A stretch of DNA of 64,000 nucleotides, taken from NCBI GenBank assembly GCA_001804815.1, contig MHBI01000044.1:39918-103917 (forward strand), in the 5' to 3' direction. The translations under genes and the position numbers were made by a program. The stretch is from Lentisphaerae bacterium GWF2_50_93 (GTDB lineage: Bacteria; Verrucomicrobiota; Lentisphaeria; Victivallales; GWF2-50-93). The notes beneath the pieces were generated by a model. That model ran no database searches. It saw only the letters and a list, made by a program, of their open reading frames with translations, and had not been told where the DNA came from. Of this stretch, positions 15,765-25,148 are shown one piece after another (the stretch's first letter is position 1; each line of letters begins with the position of its first letter).

Positions 15765-16621
15765 TGAAGTTCGCTCACATCAATTTCAACACTGTTGACT
15801 CGATGGAATCCTTCCCGTTTCCGGGCACGATCGGGGTGGAGACCAGGGACAATCCGGCGCTCTACAGGATGGACGGCAGCAAAAGGAAGGACAGCCCGCA
15901 CTGCATCTTCCAGTACACGCTTTCGGGATACGGCTGCTTCAGGGACGGCGCCGGGGAGCATGTCGTCGGGCCGGGCAGCGGCTTCCTCTGCGAGTCCAAC
16001 GACAGCGCCATATCCTATTACTATCCTGAAAGCTCCAGCACGCCATGGCGCTTCGTGTATATCGCCTTCCGCGGCGGGACATCGTTCCTCATGCTGCGCG
16101 ACATGGTGCGCAGGTTCGGTCCGATCTATTCCCTCCCACTCAACCATCCGGTGATCGTCAGGATCCAGTCATACTTCGAACAGATGGAGAATCCCCGCGT
16201 CATATCCGTATCCGAAGGCTCCAGGCTGGTCATGGGTCTCCTGAACACCCTCACGGAAAGCCGCGAGGAAAGGAAGACAGACGAGCCGGAAAACATCCTC
16301 CTCAGCAGGGCCGTGTCAATCCTCAACAGGAGCACCGAAGCGAGCATGAAGGTTGCGAAGCTCTCAAAACTCTCCGGTGTCTCAAGGGAACATCTCACCC
16401 GTGTCTTCAGTCAGATGACAGGACTTCCCCCGCACCAGTTCATCAACCGCAGGAAGATGATGGAGGCTTGTTCCATCCTGGACAGCGGCAAGACCAGCAT
16501 CAAGGAGGTTTCTGACACGCTCGGATACAAGTCCTCGGCTCACTTTACCAGGACATTCAAGCGCGTGATGAGCAAGACCCCGAGCGAATACATGCGCGAC
16601 AAGATGATGCCGTCGCTGTAG
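15764..16621 (+). CDS. AraC family transcriptional regulator (next to GH4)
   Basis: Regulator of 285 residues. Residues 1-160 form a cupin-like sensory domain (FQYTLSGYGCFRDGAGEHVVGPG). Residues 185-285 hold the two AraC helix-turn-helix units: VAKLSKLSGVSREHLTRVF and IKEVSDTLGYKSSAHFTRTF, ending in KTPSEYMRDKM. It is divergent from the GH4 gene and presumably activates it in response to an alpha-galactoside or related sugar. No ribosome binding site is seen, because the operator-like repeats occupy the leader. Confidence 0.9.
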   Translation: MKFAHINFNTVDSMESFPFPGTIGVETRDNPALYRMDGSKRKDSPHCIFQYTLSGYGCFRDGAGEHVVGPGSGFLCESNDSAISYYYPESSSTPWRFVYIAFRGGTSFLMLRDMVRRFGPIYSLPLNHPVIVRIQSYFEQMENPRVISVSEGSRLVMGLLNTLTESREERKTDEPENILLSRAVSILNRSTEASMKVAKLSKLSGVSREHLTRVFSQMTGLPPHQFINRRKMMEACSILDSGKTSIKEVSDTLGYKSSAHFTRTFKRVMSKTPSEYMRDKMMPSL

Positions 16622-16710
16622 AAGCATGGACGGCCTTTCCGTGTCCGCCTTAGCCCTGGTCGCCTTCGGCGCTGCCACAGGCAGGTAAACATCTTGGAGG
16701 AGGAGGAAGT

Positions 16711-16770
16711 CTGTCCCATGAATTTAAGAATGGCACACCCTGAAGGGCGTACCTACTTAAATACACGAAG
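16711..16770. repeat. 60-bp dispersed repeat, copy 2
   Basis: Second copy of the block at 14016-14076, same orientation. The hairpin persists (CACCC...GGGCG within GGCAC...GTACC) despite base changes, followed by TACTT. The region 16622-16710 between the AraC gene and this repeat shows no gene. Confidence 0.75.
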
Positions 16771-16808
16771 ATCCCGGAGAAAAATAATAATCGAATCCCC
16801 TTCCAGAA

Positions 16809-19406
16809 TCATTTGCCTGGGCGATGGAGCGCCGCCAGCTGGCTGTGTGCATCGGCGCTTATGCGCAACCTGCATTCGGCGCTTGCATCCACAACTTTCA
16901 CCGTGTCGACAAGACGTGGTATTTTCAAAAGTGGTTCTGGAACGATAGAGTGCCTATCGAAGAAGCTGTCATCGACAAGGTTTCCATCGCGCTTGGGATA
17001 TACGGCGAAATAGAGCATTCGCATCTCTACAAGTTCGTTGAAGAAATGGCTTCCCACGCTCAAATCAGGGATCAGCCCTTCATGCATTGTCGCAATCTCG
17101 CATAGCACGGTGGCCCCGTTCAGATCTGAATAAGAAGTAGGCACTCCGAGCGAAGGATCCTTCGTGCCCCAGCGGCCCGGACCTATCAGCATCACCCTGC
17201 GTTTGAGCAGCCGTTCATTACGTATCAGCTCTCCTATCAGCCTTGCTACGGAGTAGCGGTCCTGCACTGGCAGAAGCGCATACGAGGAAGGTGAAACATA
17301 GATGATCCTGTCCATGTCCAACGAGCGGCTGTAGCCGATCACGGGGCCGGCGGATCGGACTATGCATTCGGAAAGTACTATATCTTCAACTTTGACTTCC
17401 GATGTTCCTGCCCCTTCCGCCAGGAAGGGACGGCATTGGAGGAGATTTATCTGAAAGTGCTCGTCGTCGGTAAAAGTTGCGGTGAATTCCACATCCACAG
17501 GCATTCCATATGCAGCAGCCAACACCTGCAGGACCTCACGCATATCGGGCACAAAAGAGGTGCTGGAAAGAAGACGCTTGAAGCCAAGGGACCAATAATT
17601 CCTTTTATGAAGCGCGTGTTCCCTGGCCTTTTCCTCCATCTTCAGGTCTCGTTCCGCGAGAAGGGACAGGGGAAGGGACGGTTCCTCGGCAAGTTCGCTG
17701 AATGGAACTGAGACAATCCGGCCTGAATCCAGATCCAGTACATCAACTTCCTGCTGGGCATAGACGGCGTTCTCGTCATTTGGATCAATCAGCTGCAGCT
17801 CGGGGGCGTTAAGGGCGACAAGGCGGATGTGGTCTTCAGGATGCGGGGTTACAGCCCTGGTGCCCATCCCCATGACAAGCCGCATGACACCCGCATTTGA
17901 ATCAATGCGTTCGTCCCAGACATATGGATTGAATGAAAGCCCCACCCCTGCCAGGTGCGGGAACACCCTTCGCCCGCAGATAGTTCCGGATACCCGCTGG
18001 ATGAGGATTGACATCTGCTCATCCTTATCCAGCAGGCCACGGGATGCGCGGTAGCGCAGCGCGGACTCGCTCATGTTGCTTGCGTATACACGCCTGATAG
18101 CCATGACAAAGTCATCCATGCGCTGATTCAGGGAACCCTGGTTGGCGCAGAGTATGCTTTCAGCCTTTCCGGCGAAGGAGCTGTCAAAATCATCCTCAAG
18201 CAGGCTGCTGGACCTGACTATTATCGGCACCTGCCCGAAATATTCAAGAAGATCCCTGAACTGGCGCATCAGATATTCCGGGAATTTCCCGTTGAGGATC
18301 TGGTGCCTGGCAAGGGTTACTCCATCGAGATACGCACTGTCATCCTTCTGCCTCTGCTTCAACCACCATAGTCCGTTCTGCACAAGATATGTGTAGAAGA
18401 CGTCTGCTCCAATGAAAAACGAGTCTGACGGTTCGAGTATCGGGGCCAATCTACTGCTGTGCTTGCTGATTATTGACTGCGCCAGCACCAGGCCCACGGA
18501 TTTACCTCCTATCAGACCTGTGCCTATCATCCGCCGGCGTATGGACAGAAGATCGGAGAGTGACAAATACCTTTCGGCGAGGGCCATGATCGGACCCTTT
18601 CTGGCAATCAGCATCCTGCGCAGCTGCTGGGTCAGCGCCATCACTTCCGGACTTTTAAGCCTTTCAGCTGAATTCTCCCTGGCGATATCCTCAGCCTGTG
18701 CGAAAGTCATGCTCCAGAAACCAAGACGCCAGTTGCTGCCGTCAAGATGGCTCCAGGCTACGCTCGAGAAAACCTCCGCAGCCTCGAAACTCTGTGTAAC
18801 AGGTTCGAAATCATCGCCATTGCGCCTGTGGAGCATATGCATCGTCTTTGAATGCCGGTTCTCAACCTTGAGAGGATGCACATAAGTCCTGTCGCCTCTC
18901 CTGTGCACATCGATAAGGATCTGCGTGGTCTGCCTGACCGGATCAGTGGCATGGAACGAATGCCTGTTGCGTATCAGGGCAAAATATGCTCCAGCACCAT
19001 AATCGAGCACGTACGGACATATGAGCATGAAGAAATTACCGAGCATGCGGTCGCTGCACCAGTCCGCTGCAAGTTCAGACAGGCAGTCGAAAATATATAT
19101 GCAATCACGGTTGCCTTCGATTATCGTCCGGTGTATATCGGAAACAAACGGCTCAAAGCCGTCGGACGGACTGAGCTTGCGGATGTCAAGTCCATCCTGC
19201 GTTGACAAAAGAGGAGCATGCGTGGCGAAACGGAAATAGACCACCCGGCGGCCGCTGTCCAGCGCATCGGCGGCAAACGCCTTCACAAAGGGTTCATAGC
19301 CTTCAAGGGAATCAACCTGCCAGACTAGGTTGTCACCTTCCACCAGGCCCTGGAAAAGCTTGTCAAGCCCGCTCATTCCAGTGCTTATATTCCTGCGGAC
19401 ATACAT
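16809..19406 (-). CDS. Degenerate KaiC-like domain fused to PEP-synthase/PPDK ATP-grasp domain
   Basis: Protein of 865 residues. Residues 1-200 resemble a KaiC/RecA ATPase: STGMSGLDKLFQGLVEGDNL is the family start, but where the Walker A glycine-lysine loop should be there is VDSLEGYEPFVKAF; the Walker B-like IYIFDCLSEL is kept. From about residue 295 a PPDK-type nucleotide-binding domain follows (GLIGGKSVGLVLA, VPIIVRSSSLLEDDFDSSFAGK). The phosphohistidine and PEP-binding domains of true PEP synthase are missing. It probably is not a PEP synthase; a sensory or dikinase-like phosphotransfer role is possible. The ATG at 19406 has AGGAG nine bases upstream and is preferred over the ATG at 19454. 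Confidence 0.75.
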   Translation of the reverse strand: MYVRRNISTGMSGLDKLFQGLVEGDNLVWQVDSLEGYEPFVKAFAADALDSGRRVVYFRFATHAPLLSTQDGLDIRKLSPSDGFEPFVSDIHRTIIEGNRDCIYIFDCLSELAADWCSDRMLGNFFMLICPYVLDYGAGAYFALIRNRHSFHATDPVRQTTQILIDVHRRGDRTYVHPLKVENRHSKTMHMLHRRNGDDFEPVTQSFEAAEVFSSVAWSHLDGSNWRLGFWSMTFAQAEDIARENSAERLKSPEVMALTQQLRRMLIARKGPIMALAERYLSLSDLLSIRRRMIGTGLIGGKSVGLVLAQSIISKHSSRLAPILEPSDSFFIGADVFYTYLVQNGLWWLKQRQKDDSAYLDGVTLARHQILNGKFPEYLMRQFRDLLEYFGQVPIIVRSSSLLEDDFDSSFAGKAESILCANQGSLNQRMDDFVMAIRRVYASNMSESALRYRASRGLLDKDEQMSILIQRVSGTICGRRVFPHLAGVGLSFNPYVWDERIDSNAGVMRLVMGMGTRAVTPHPEDHIRLVALNAPELQLIDPNDENAVYAQQEVDVLDLDSGRIVSVPFSELAEEPSLPLSLLAERDLKMEEKAREHALHKRNYWSLGFKRLLSSTSFVPDMREVLQVLAAAYGMPVDVEFTATFTDDEHFQINLLQCRPFLAEGAGTSEVKVEDIVLSECIVRSAGPVIGYSRSLDMDRIIYVSPSSYALLPVQDRYSVARLIGELIRNERLLKRRVMLIGPGRWGTKDPSLGVPTSYSDLNGATVLCEIATMHEGLIPDLSVGSHFFNELVEMRMLYFAVYPKRDGNLVDDSFFDRHSIVPEPLLKIPRLVDTVKVVDASAECRLRISADAHSQLAALHRPGK

Positions 19407-19578
19407 TGTGAATGGCTCCTGTTTATCATGGTTGACAAGATTTTTAACATGCATATGGGAAAGTTATTAGGATAATTTGATTTTATCAAGTTTTCTAGGA
19501 CAGAATAAAAGCCTTTTCGATTTACTCATAGGGATTAATGCCTCGAAACAAAAATGTGTTCTTTTTTATTCTTATCGC

Positions 19579-19613
19579 TTGACTTATTATATACTTATTA
19601 TATAATATTATAT
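19579..19613 (+). promoter_or_regulatory. Promoter with overlapping palindrome before the GntR/LacI gene
   Basis: TTGACT at 19579-19584 and TATAAT at 19601-19606 with a 16-base spacer form a good sigma-70 promoter. A perfect 14-bp palindrome, ATATAATATTATAT (19600-19613), covers the -10 box and would suit repressor binding. The half-site ATATAATA recurs in the palindrome before the LacI gene at 26375. Confidence 0.65.
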
Positions 19614-19652
19614 GTTTAATATGATATTTGGACTTATTTTGAGAGGCGTCAT

Positions 19653-20756
19653 ATGATAAGCAACGACAACATAAAAGTCATGACCAAGACTGCGCAGACA
19701 CGCCAGCGCATAGAAGATCTCATAGGCAATCTTGAGCCCGGCGACCAGCTGCTTCCGGAAGGCAAGCTCGCCGAGAGGTTCGGGGTCAGCGTCATCACAA
19801 TTAAAAGAAGCCTGGGAGAGCTTGTCAAGGATGGCTCTGTATACAAGAGGCAGGGCAAAGGAACCTTCGTCGCGGAAAAGCGCGCGGACATGAGCTCCGA
19901 TCCGTCCACCGTCAATCTTGTCTACCCTTTCGTCCCGAAGGACACTTTCAAGGATCCGTTTCTCGGACAGGTGATCAACGGCATAGGCGACTGCTTCGCC
20001 GTCAACTCCTGCCATCTCAGGCTTTTCCCGCTTCATGGGAAAAGCACAATTGAAATCTGTCTTAAAAATCCAGCCACCAGGAAAATGATAAGCTCCGGAA
20101 TTATTGCGGTGAACTACCTTTTTACGGAAAAGGATCAGAAAGCCATCAGCAATTACAATTGTCCTGCGGTGTTCATCGGAAAACCTGAAACACATATAAG
20201 GATACCTTCTGTCAACACAGACCATTTCTCTGCCGGATACGATGCGACCATCCATCTCGTTAAAAAGCACTCCAGGAAAAGAATCGCCGTTCTCACGCAT
20301 CTTGACAGGCGTCCATACTGCATCGACATGATCGAAGGTCACAGGAAGGCCTTGAAGGATTCAGGAATTCCAGAAGACGGAAAACTCCTTCTCTCCTTGA
20401 AGCCGGGCCTCAGCATGTCCACCCTTGTCGATGAGCTTGTCATGAAGAAGACCTCCTTTGACTCCATGATAGTCTGGGGATGCGAGGCGACCATAGAAGC
20501 GCTGACAAGCCTCAAGCACCATGGGATAGATGTTCCGGGGGAGGTCTCCCTCATATCCTACGATGATTTCCCGGTCGTCTCCGAATATTCAAGTCCGACG
20601 ATCACCGCCGTGCGCCAGCAGGTCTATGACCTCGGATACGAAGCCGCGAGGCTGATGCTCAAACAGAAGAACTCGGGATTCAATGGCAGGGAAAACCTTG
20701 CCAGCGTCCTGAAAAACACTCTTGTAATAAGGGAAAGCTGCGGGTGCCGGGGATGA
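19653..20756 (+). CDS. GntR-LacI hybrid transcriptional regulator (AraR-like)
   Basis: Regulator of 367 residues. Residues 10-75 are a GntR winged helix ([35 protein letters not shown], then [11 protein letters not shown]). Residues 85-360 are a LacI-type sugar-binding domain ([55 protein letters not shown]). This is the AraR arrangement for arabinose or other sugar sensing. GAGAGG lies before the ATG. Its last codons overlap the ATG of the first pseudopilin gene, so regulator and pseudopilin are translated together; it probably controls the cassette to 24330. Confidence 0.88.
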   Translation: MISNDNIKVMTKTAQTRQRIEDLIGNLEPGDQLLPEGKLAERFGVSVITIKRSLGELVKDGSVYKRQGKGTFVAEKRADMSSDPSTVNLVYPFVPKDTFKDPFLGQVINGIGDCFAVNSCHLRLFPLHGKSTIEICLKNPATRKMISSGIIAVNYLFTEKDQKAISNYNCPAVFIGKPETHIRIPSVNTDHFSAGYDATIHLVKKHSRKRIAVLTHLDRRPYCIDMIEGHRKALKDSGIPEDGKLLLSLKPGLSMSTLVDELVMKKTSFDSMIVWGCEATIEALTSLKHHGIDVPGEVSLISYDDFPVVSEYSSPTITAVRQQVYDLGYEAARLMLKQKNSGFNGRENLASVLKNTLVIRESCGCRG

Positions 20757-21481
20757 AACATCTTTTCTACAGGCACCATCTTAAAATATTTTCTTTCAAC
20801 TCGAAGGCTGAAAGAAAAAATATGTTTACATTGATTGAACTGCTCGTTGTGATCGCGATCATCGCAATTCTTGCCGCCATGCTGCTTCCGGCTCTGAATG
20901 CGGCCAAGGAGAAAGCCCGACAGGCGGCATGTCTAAGTAACTTGAAGCAGATTGGTCTTTCCCAAGTCGCCTATCTTGTCGATTTCAACGACTACACCTG
21001 GTATGAGAATGGGACCGCCGATCGTTCCACGATATTCAAGAGCGCCAGCGACAAACCTCTATGGGAGGGATGGGTCAGCAATGGAGTGCTGATTAGGAAT
21101 GGATATCTGTCGAACAGCAAGAACTTCGAGTGCCCGTCCGCACCCCATATTCCAAACCCCTATACATATTCACAGTACAATAACAACATCACTTCGGATG
21201 CTCCCATAGCCTATTCCGGAAGCGACTACTTCTTCAGGATAAACAACTATGTCGGCACATCACTCAGAGGTTCAAAAGACTACAGCAAGGGAATGTTGAT
21301 GGATAATCCATATACAACAGCCAGTGGAGATCTTTCCAAGGCCAGACGATATCATGGACCAGGCAGCTACCAGGCTCTTTTTCTGGACGGTGCCGCCAAG
21401 ATGCTGAAAAATCTTCCCGGCATGGACGGCTGGGGTGGAAGTTATTTCAGCAACTATGTGGATTCTCACTACGGGGATTGA
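20753..21481 (+). CDS. Prepilin-type N-terminal domain protein (H-X9-DG type), first of pair
   Basis: Exported protein of 242 residues. A charged leader ([20 protein letters not shown]) precedes the pilin-like helix [20 protein letters not shown] with the conserved glutamate at position 5 of the mature part. The rest is the DUF1559-like globular domain, with [13 protein letters not shown] near the end corresponding to the H-X9-DG box. Such proteins are made in very large numbers by Lentisphaerae and presumably pass through a type II secretion or pilus-like machine. The ATG overlaps the regulator stop. The residue before the helix is Met rather than the usual Gly at the prepilin peptidase site. 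Confidence 0.85.
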   Translation: MKHLFYRHHLKIFSFNSKAERKNMFTLIELLVVIAIIAILAAMLLPALNAAKEKARQAACLSNLKQIGLSQVAYLVDFNDYTWYENGTADRSTIFKSASDKPLWEGWVSNGVLIRNGYLSNSKNFECPSAPHIPNPYTYSQYNNNITSDAPIAYSGSDYFFRINNYVGTSLRGSKDYSKGMLMDNPYTTASGDLSKARRYHGPGSYQALFLDGAAKMLKNLPGMDGWGGSYFSNYVDSHYGD

Positions 21482-21484
21482 GAT

Positions 21485-22210
21485 ATGAAACACTTCATTT
21501 GCAGGCAGCAGTTTGTGATTTTTTCTTTCAGCCCAGAGGCTGAAAGAAAAAATATGTTCACATTGATAGAGCTGCTGGTAGTGATAGCGATCATCGCAAT
21601 TCTTGCGGCTTTGCTTCTTCCGGCGCTCCAGAGCGCGAAGGAGTCCGCCCGCAAGATAGTCTGCCTCAACAACCTGAAGCAGAACGGATACGCTACGACG
21701 ATATACATGACCGATTTTGAAGGTTACACATGGTATGAGGATGAGAAGAGCGGAGTCTCAATAATCAGGAAGAGCGTCGCAGACCATCCCCTGTGGGACG
21801 GATGGAACAGCTTCGGAGTCCTGATCAAGGAAAGCTATCTGCCCAATAGCAGGACTTTCGAATGCCCTTCGGCACCGCATTACCCTAATCCGAAGGTGCC
21901 GTATCCCCACTACCAGTACAACAAGGATATCTCCGCAACCAAATATTCGGACTACGCCGGCAGCGACTATTACTTCAGGATAAGCAACATGTTCTATGGA
22001 CCGCTGAGGATGTCAGGCACCGACAACAAGGCCCTGATGTGCGACAACCCTACCGAAGTCACGTGGCTGGATTCCACCACCATCAGGAGATACCACAGGA
22101 CCGGATACCAGACCCTCTACATGGATGGATCCGCCAGGATGATCAGCAACATACCCGGCTCCACCGGATGGTCAGGCAACTGGATGAAGAATTACCTGGA
22201 CGGCAAATAA
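21485..22210 (+). CDS. Prepilin-type N-terminal domain protein (H-X9-DG type), second of pair
   Basis: Tandem paralogue of the preceding gene, three bases downstream, 241 residues. The leader and helix are nearly the same ([19 protein letters not shown]), the middle shares YTWYE and the [11 protein letters not shown] stretch, and [12 protein letters not shown] gives an exact H-X9-DG box. The pair clearly arose by duplication: even the leader DNA is similar. Cysteines in CLNNLKQ and ECPS are kept in both. It is the middle part of a regulator-pseudopilin-glycosidase cassette. The function of this class is not established. Confidence 0.85.
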   Translation: MKHFICRQQFVIFSFSPEAERKNMFTLIELLVVIAIIAILAALLLPALQSAKESARKIVCLNNLKQNGYATTIYMTDFEGYTWYEDEKSGVSIIRKSVADHPLWDGWNSFGVLIKESYLPNSRTFECPSAPHYPNPKVPYPHYQYNKDISATKYSDYAGSDYYFRISNMFYGPLRMSGTDNKALMCDNPTEVTWLDSTTIRRYHRTGYQTLYMDGSARMISNIPGSTGWSGNWMKNYLDGK

Positions 22211-22222
22211 TAAAGAATGTGA

Positions 22223-22241
22223 TACAGGCGTCTCGCCTGTA
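22223..22241. repeat. Single hairpin of the dispersed family
   Basis: TACAGGCGTCTCGCCTGTA is a palindrome of stem TACAGGCG/CGCCTGTA around TCT. It lies between the second pseudopilin gene and the lipoprotein glycosidase. Copies with altered stems or loops lie at 25095-25112 and 39725-39743. Confidence 0.65.
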
Positions 22242-22266
22242 ATTAAATTAACATAAAGGGATCTTC

Positions 22267-24330
22267 ATGAGAACAATACTTTTGATTTTTGCGGGCATCG
22301 CAAGTCTTGCCTTAGTTTCCGGCTGCATGGAAAAGGCAAGCCAGAAGGCGGAGGGATCAGTGAAGCCGGTTCAGCAACCCTCCGTACAGCCCGCTGAACG
22401 CCAGCACGTCCCCCTGCTCCAGACCAAGGCGCTCGCTCCGGTTGCCATAAGGCCCCTGAAGATCAAGGATGAAAAATTCGTGGATGCGGACGGAAATGCA
22501 GTGAACTTCTGGGGAGTGAACCTCTGTTCCTTCTTCCCGGACAGGGATCTCGCCGACAAGACGGCTGCGAATCTCGCAAGTCTTGGCGTCAACATGGTAA
22601 GACCGCACCATACGATGCGTCCGAGCAAGGATTGGAATTCGCAAGGTCCCATCGCCCTGGCGAAATACAATGGCAATTCGCGCGACATGGATCTGGACGC
22701 CTGGGACCGTTTCGACTATCTGAACGCGAAACTCAGGGAAAAGGGAATCTATCTTTCACTTGCTGTCTGGTGGAGCCGCAATTACGAACCTGCGGACGTC
22801 TCCATTAAAAAGGTGTCAGATGCGGACGACAAGGCATGGTCGGATGCGGTCAAGGAGATGAATTCCTGGCACTGGCAGAAAGCCTTTGATCCCAGGAAAC
22901 TGATGGCAATGTTCGACGAGCGCAGCTTCCTGCTGAATGCGGAATTCGCAAAGTTCATGCTGACCCGCGTCAACAAGTACAGCGGTATCTCCTACGGAAA
23001 AGATCCTCAGGTCATGAGCCTGGAGTTCCTGAACGAATGCGATCCTGAATACATCCTCGTCTGCAAGAATGTCTTCCCGGAATATTTCAAGAAGGAGCTT
23101 GTGGCAAAGCTCGATGCTTTCGTCCAAGGCAAAGATGCAAAGACTTTCGACTTCTACAATATGGTCAACAACGAACAGAAACAGCTGTTCTCCGAATTCT
23201 GCGGCTTCCTCATCCAGGATTTCAGCAGGCGCATGACGCAGGCTGTCCGAGAATATGGATACGATGGTCCGGTTATCTTTTCGAACCTCTGGGAGAGCGA
23301 GACGAACCTCAACGCCCGTTCGACTACGGACTCGTATATCGAGGACCACTGCTACGGGAACCCCTTCCCTGTAGAGAAGAAGGATGACCTGTTCTTCTCA
23401 AAGACAAAGGGCATCTTGAAAGGAAAGCCGTTTATTGTCGGTGAAATGAACATGTCGGAGGATCAGAAAGTAATCAAGGAAAAGGCACCTGTCCGCTCGA
23501 TGCTGCCTCTTGCTATTTCCGCATACGGTTCGCTCCAGGACTGGGCGGGAGTGACATGGTTCGCCTGGAACCACGGTGCACGCGATGTCGGTGCTGACGG
23601 ATGGGCAAAGAACAAGAGCCGCGCTCCGAGCATCGGAACCCTCTGCGGTGATGGAGTATTCCTAGACCACTTCAGGACGACCGGGATAATCTTCAGGAAC
23701 GGATACGTAAAAGGAAGCTCGGTCGCGATAACTCTTACAGTTGATGCCCCATATTTCCCGGCAGGATACCAGGAGATGATCCGCGGCAAGTACAACATAA
23801 AGCCCGGCTGGCAGAATATCCACAAGGTGCGCAAGTCCTACGGTCCAATGCCTTCTGGACAGAAGACCGCGGAATGGATGACGGCCGAACCGGCCGGTGA
23901 AATCTTAAAATCGGATACGGGAGAGATTATCAAGGACATAAGCCGGAAGCAGCTGACAGTCTCAGCTCCGAAGGCCGAAGGGTTCAGCGGTTATCTTGAC
24001 GACAAGGCTCCGGAAGGGCTGAAAGTCATTAACATCAGGAAAGTCAACGGCTTTGCCACCGTGGTGCTCGTTCCTCTCGATGACAAGCCGATCACGCAGT
24101 CATCTCATCTGCTAATCAGCCGCACATATACTGTTGCGGATGGAAGCGAAAGCGATGATCTCTCCATAGTCCTCAAGGGACTTCCTGCAAACTCGAAGTG
24201 GAGCTTCAGCCCGACGAGGTCGCGCGGCGCGGCAACTGATCCTGATGTCCCTTCTGTAACTGCAGGCGCCGAAAGTGCCCTTGTCGTACCGTCAGGCAAC
24301 TGGACTGAATGCGAACTTGAACTGAAATAA
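22267..24330 (+). CDS. Lipoprotein glycoside hydrolase, clan GH-A (GH5-like)
   Basis: Outer-surface or periplasmic lipoprotein of 687 residues: the lipobox LVSGC puts the lipidated cysteine at residue 20. From about residue 60 a (beta/alpha)8 barrel is recognisable: FWGVNLCSFFPD, LASLGVNMVRPHHT, GIYLSLAVWW, SLEFLNECDP with the acid/base glutamate E257 after Asn, and FIVGEMNM with the likely nucleophile E393. A beta-sandwich domain follows after residue 560. GH5 cellulase or mannanase-like activity on a plant or mucin glycan is probable; substrate unknown. AAGGGA precedes the ATG. It lies last in the cassette controlled by the GntR-LacI gene. Confidence 0.8.
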   Translation: MRTILLIFAGIASLALVSGCMEKASQKAEGSVKPVQQPSVQPAERQHVPLLQTKALAPVAIRPLKIKDEKFVDADGNAVNFWGVNLCSFFPDRDLADKTAANLASLGVNMVRPHHTMRPSKDWNSQGPIALAKYNGNSRDMDLDAWDRFDYLNAKLREKGIYLSLAVWWSRNYEPADVSIKKVSDADDKAWSDAVKEMNSWHWQKAFDPRKLMAMFDERSFLLNAEFAKFMLTRVNKYSGISYGKDPQVMSLEFLNECDPEYILVCKNVFPEYFKKELVAKLDAFVQGKDAKTFDFYNMVNNEQKQLFSEFCGFLIQDFSRRMTQAVREYGYDGPVIFSNLWESETNLNARSTTDSYIEDHCYGNPFPVEKKDDLFFSKTKGILKGKPFIVGEMNMSEDQKVIKEKAPVRSMLPLAISAYGSLQDWAGVTWFAWNHGARDVGADGWAKNKSRAPSIGTLCGDGVFLDHFRTTGIIFRNGYVKGSSVAITLTVDAPYFPAGYQEMIRGKYNIKPGWQNIHKVRKSYGPMPSGQKTAEWMTAEPAGEILKSDTGEIIKDISRKQLTVSAPKAEGFSGYLDDKAPEGLKVINIRKVNGFATVVLVPLDDKPITQSSHLLISRTYTVADGSESDDLSIVLKGLPANSKWSFSPTRSRGAATDPDVPSVTAGAESALVVPSGNWTECELELK

Positions 24331-24332
24331 TT

Positions 24333-24400
24333 AAAGGTAGGGACGGTTCGCCGAACCGTCCGTTCATATTCGGCGGTTTCGGCGAAACCGCCCTACCTTT
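24333..24400. repeat. Two-hairpin dispersed element
   Basis: Outer AAAGGTAGGG...CCCTACCTTT enclose GGACGGTTCGCCGAACCGTCC (stem GGACGGTTCG) and GGCGGTTTCGGCGAAACCGCC (stem GGCGGTTTCG). This is the cleanest example: both hairpins have perfect arms, and the two differ from each other only by paired changes. It begins two bases after the lipoprotein gene stop. Confidence 0.85.
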
Positions 24401-24449
24401 AGATACAAATTCATTGACAAATATAATTTAATAAAAAAGGGAGAAAAAG

Positions 24450-24947
24450 ATGAACATGAGAAGTCTTGCGATTTTCGCAGCCGTAGCATCTTTCACAATG
24501 ACCGCCTATGCGGAAACCGTCCATCAGACGCTTCAGGGTGAGGCTGCATGCCTGGATGCCGGAAAGAGCGCAGTTGAAGGCAAGGTGGTTGAAGTGAAGG
24601 CGGTAGCCGGCACAGAGAAAGCCGCGCGCATTACCGGTGGACTGGCCCAGTGGGGATTTGTCTCATACTGGTTCGGGATTCCGACACCTGCAGGAAAATC
24701 AATAATCCGTTTTAAGATTTTTGTTGAAGGGGAAACCGCCGCTTTCACAGTATACCTTCACACCAGCAGCGAACAGGTCGCGTTGGAACAAATAAAAATT
24801 CCTGCTGACGCCAAAAAGAATACTTTCGTGAATGTCGACATTCCTGTAGATTCAAAGAGCGAATGGAGCGGCATAGCTGTGAAAAAGACGGAAAAGTCCG
24901 ACAAGCCCGGCCCCTGGATCAGCTCTGTAAGCGTTGTAATTCCCTAA
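24450..24947 (+). CDS. Secreted beta-sandwich protein of unknown function
   Basis: Protein of 165 residues with a signal peptide (MNMRSLAIFAAVASFTMTAYA, cleavage after AYA). The mature part looks like a small jelly-roll or carbohydrate-binding module: alternating strands such as ARITGGLAQWGFVSYWFGIP, KSIIRFKIFVEG and AAFTVYLHTSS, ending WISSVSVVIP. There are no catalytic motifs. GGGAG lies before the ATG. Between a glycosidase and a lyase gene it may bind glycans, but that is only a guess from context. Confidence 0.6.
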   Translation: MNMRSLAIFAAVASFTMTAYAETVHQTLQGEAACLDAGKSAVEGKVVEVKAVAGTEKAARITGGLAQWGFVSYWFGIPTPAGKSIIRFKIFVEGETAAFTVYLHTSSEQVALEQIKIPADAKKNTFVNVDIPVDSKSEWSGIAVKKTEKSDKPGPWISSVSVVIP

Positions 24948-25094
24948 ATATGAATTTAATTGGCTCCTCCGGAATTTTATGGAACGCCACCACCTTGGTG
25001 GCATAATATTGAGTTAAATAAAGTTGGGAAGAGGAAAGATGCCGGCAAGTTGCCAGCGATCCTAAAATACAATTCCCCGTACGATAAATGTAAC

Positions 25095-25112
25095 ACAGGC
25101 ATCCTGCCTGTG
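25095..25112. repeat. Single hairpin of the dispersed family
   Basis: ACAGGC-ATCCT-GCCTGT, preceded by GTA. A different short dyad, CCACCACCTTGGTGG, lies at 24990-25004 and has a relative at 58300-58314. Confidence 0.6.
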
Positions 25113-25148
25113 GATTTGAAATAGAATTATGATCCAATACAGAAACAA

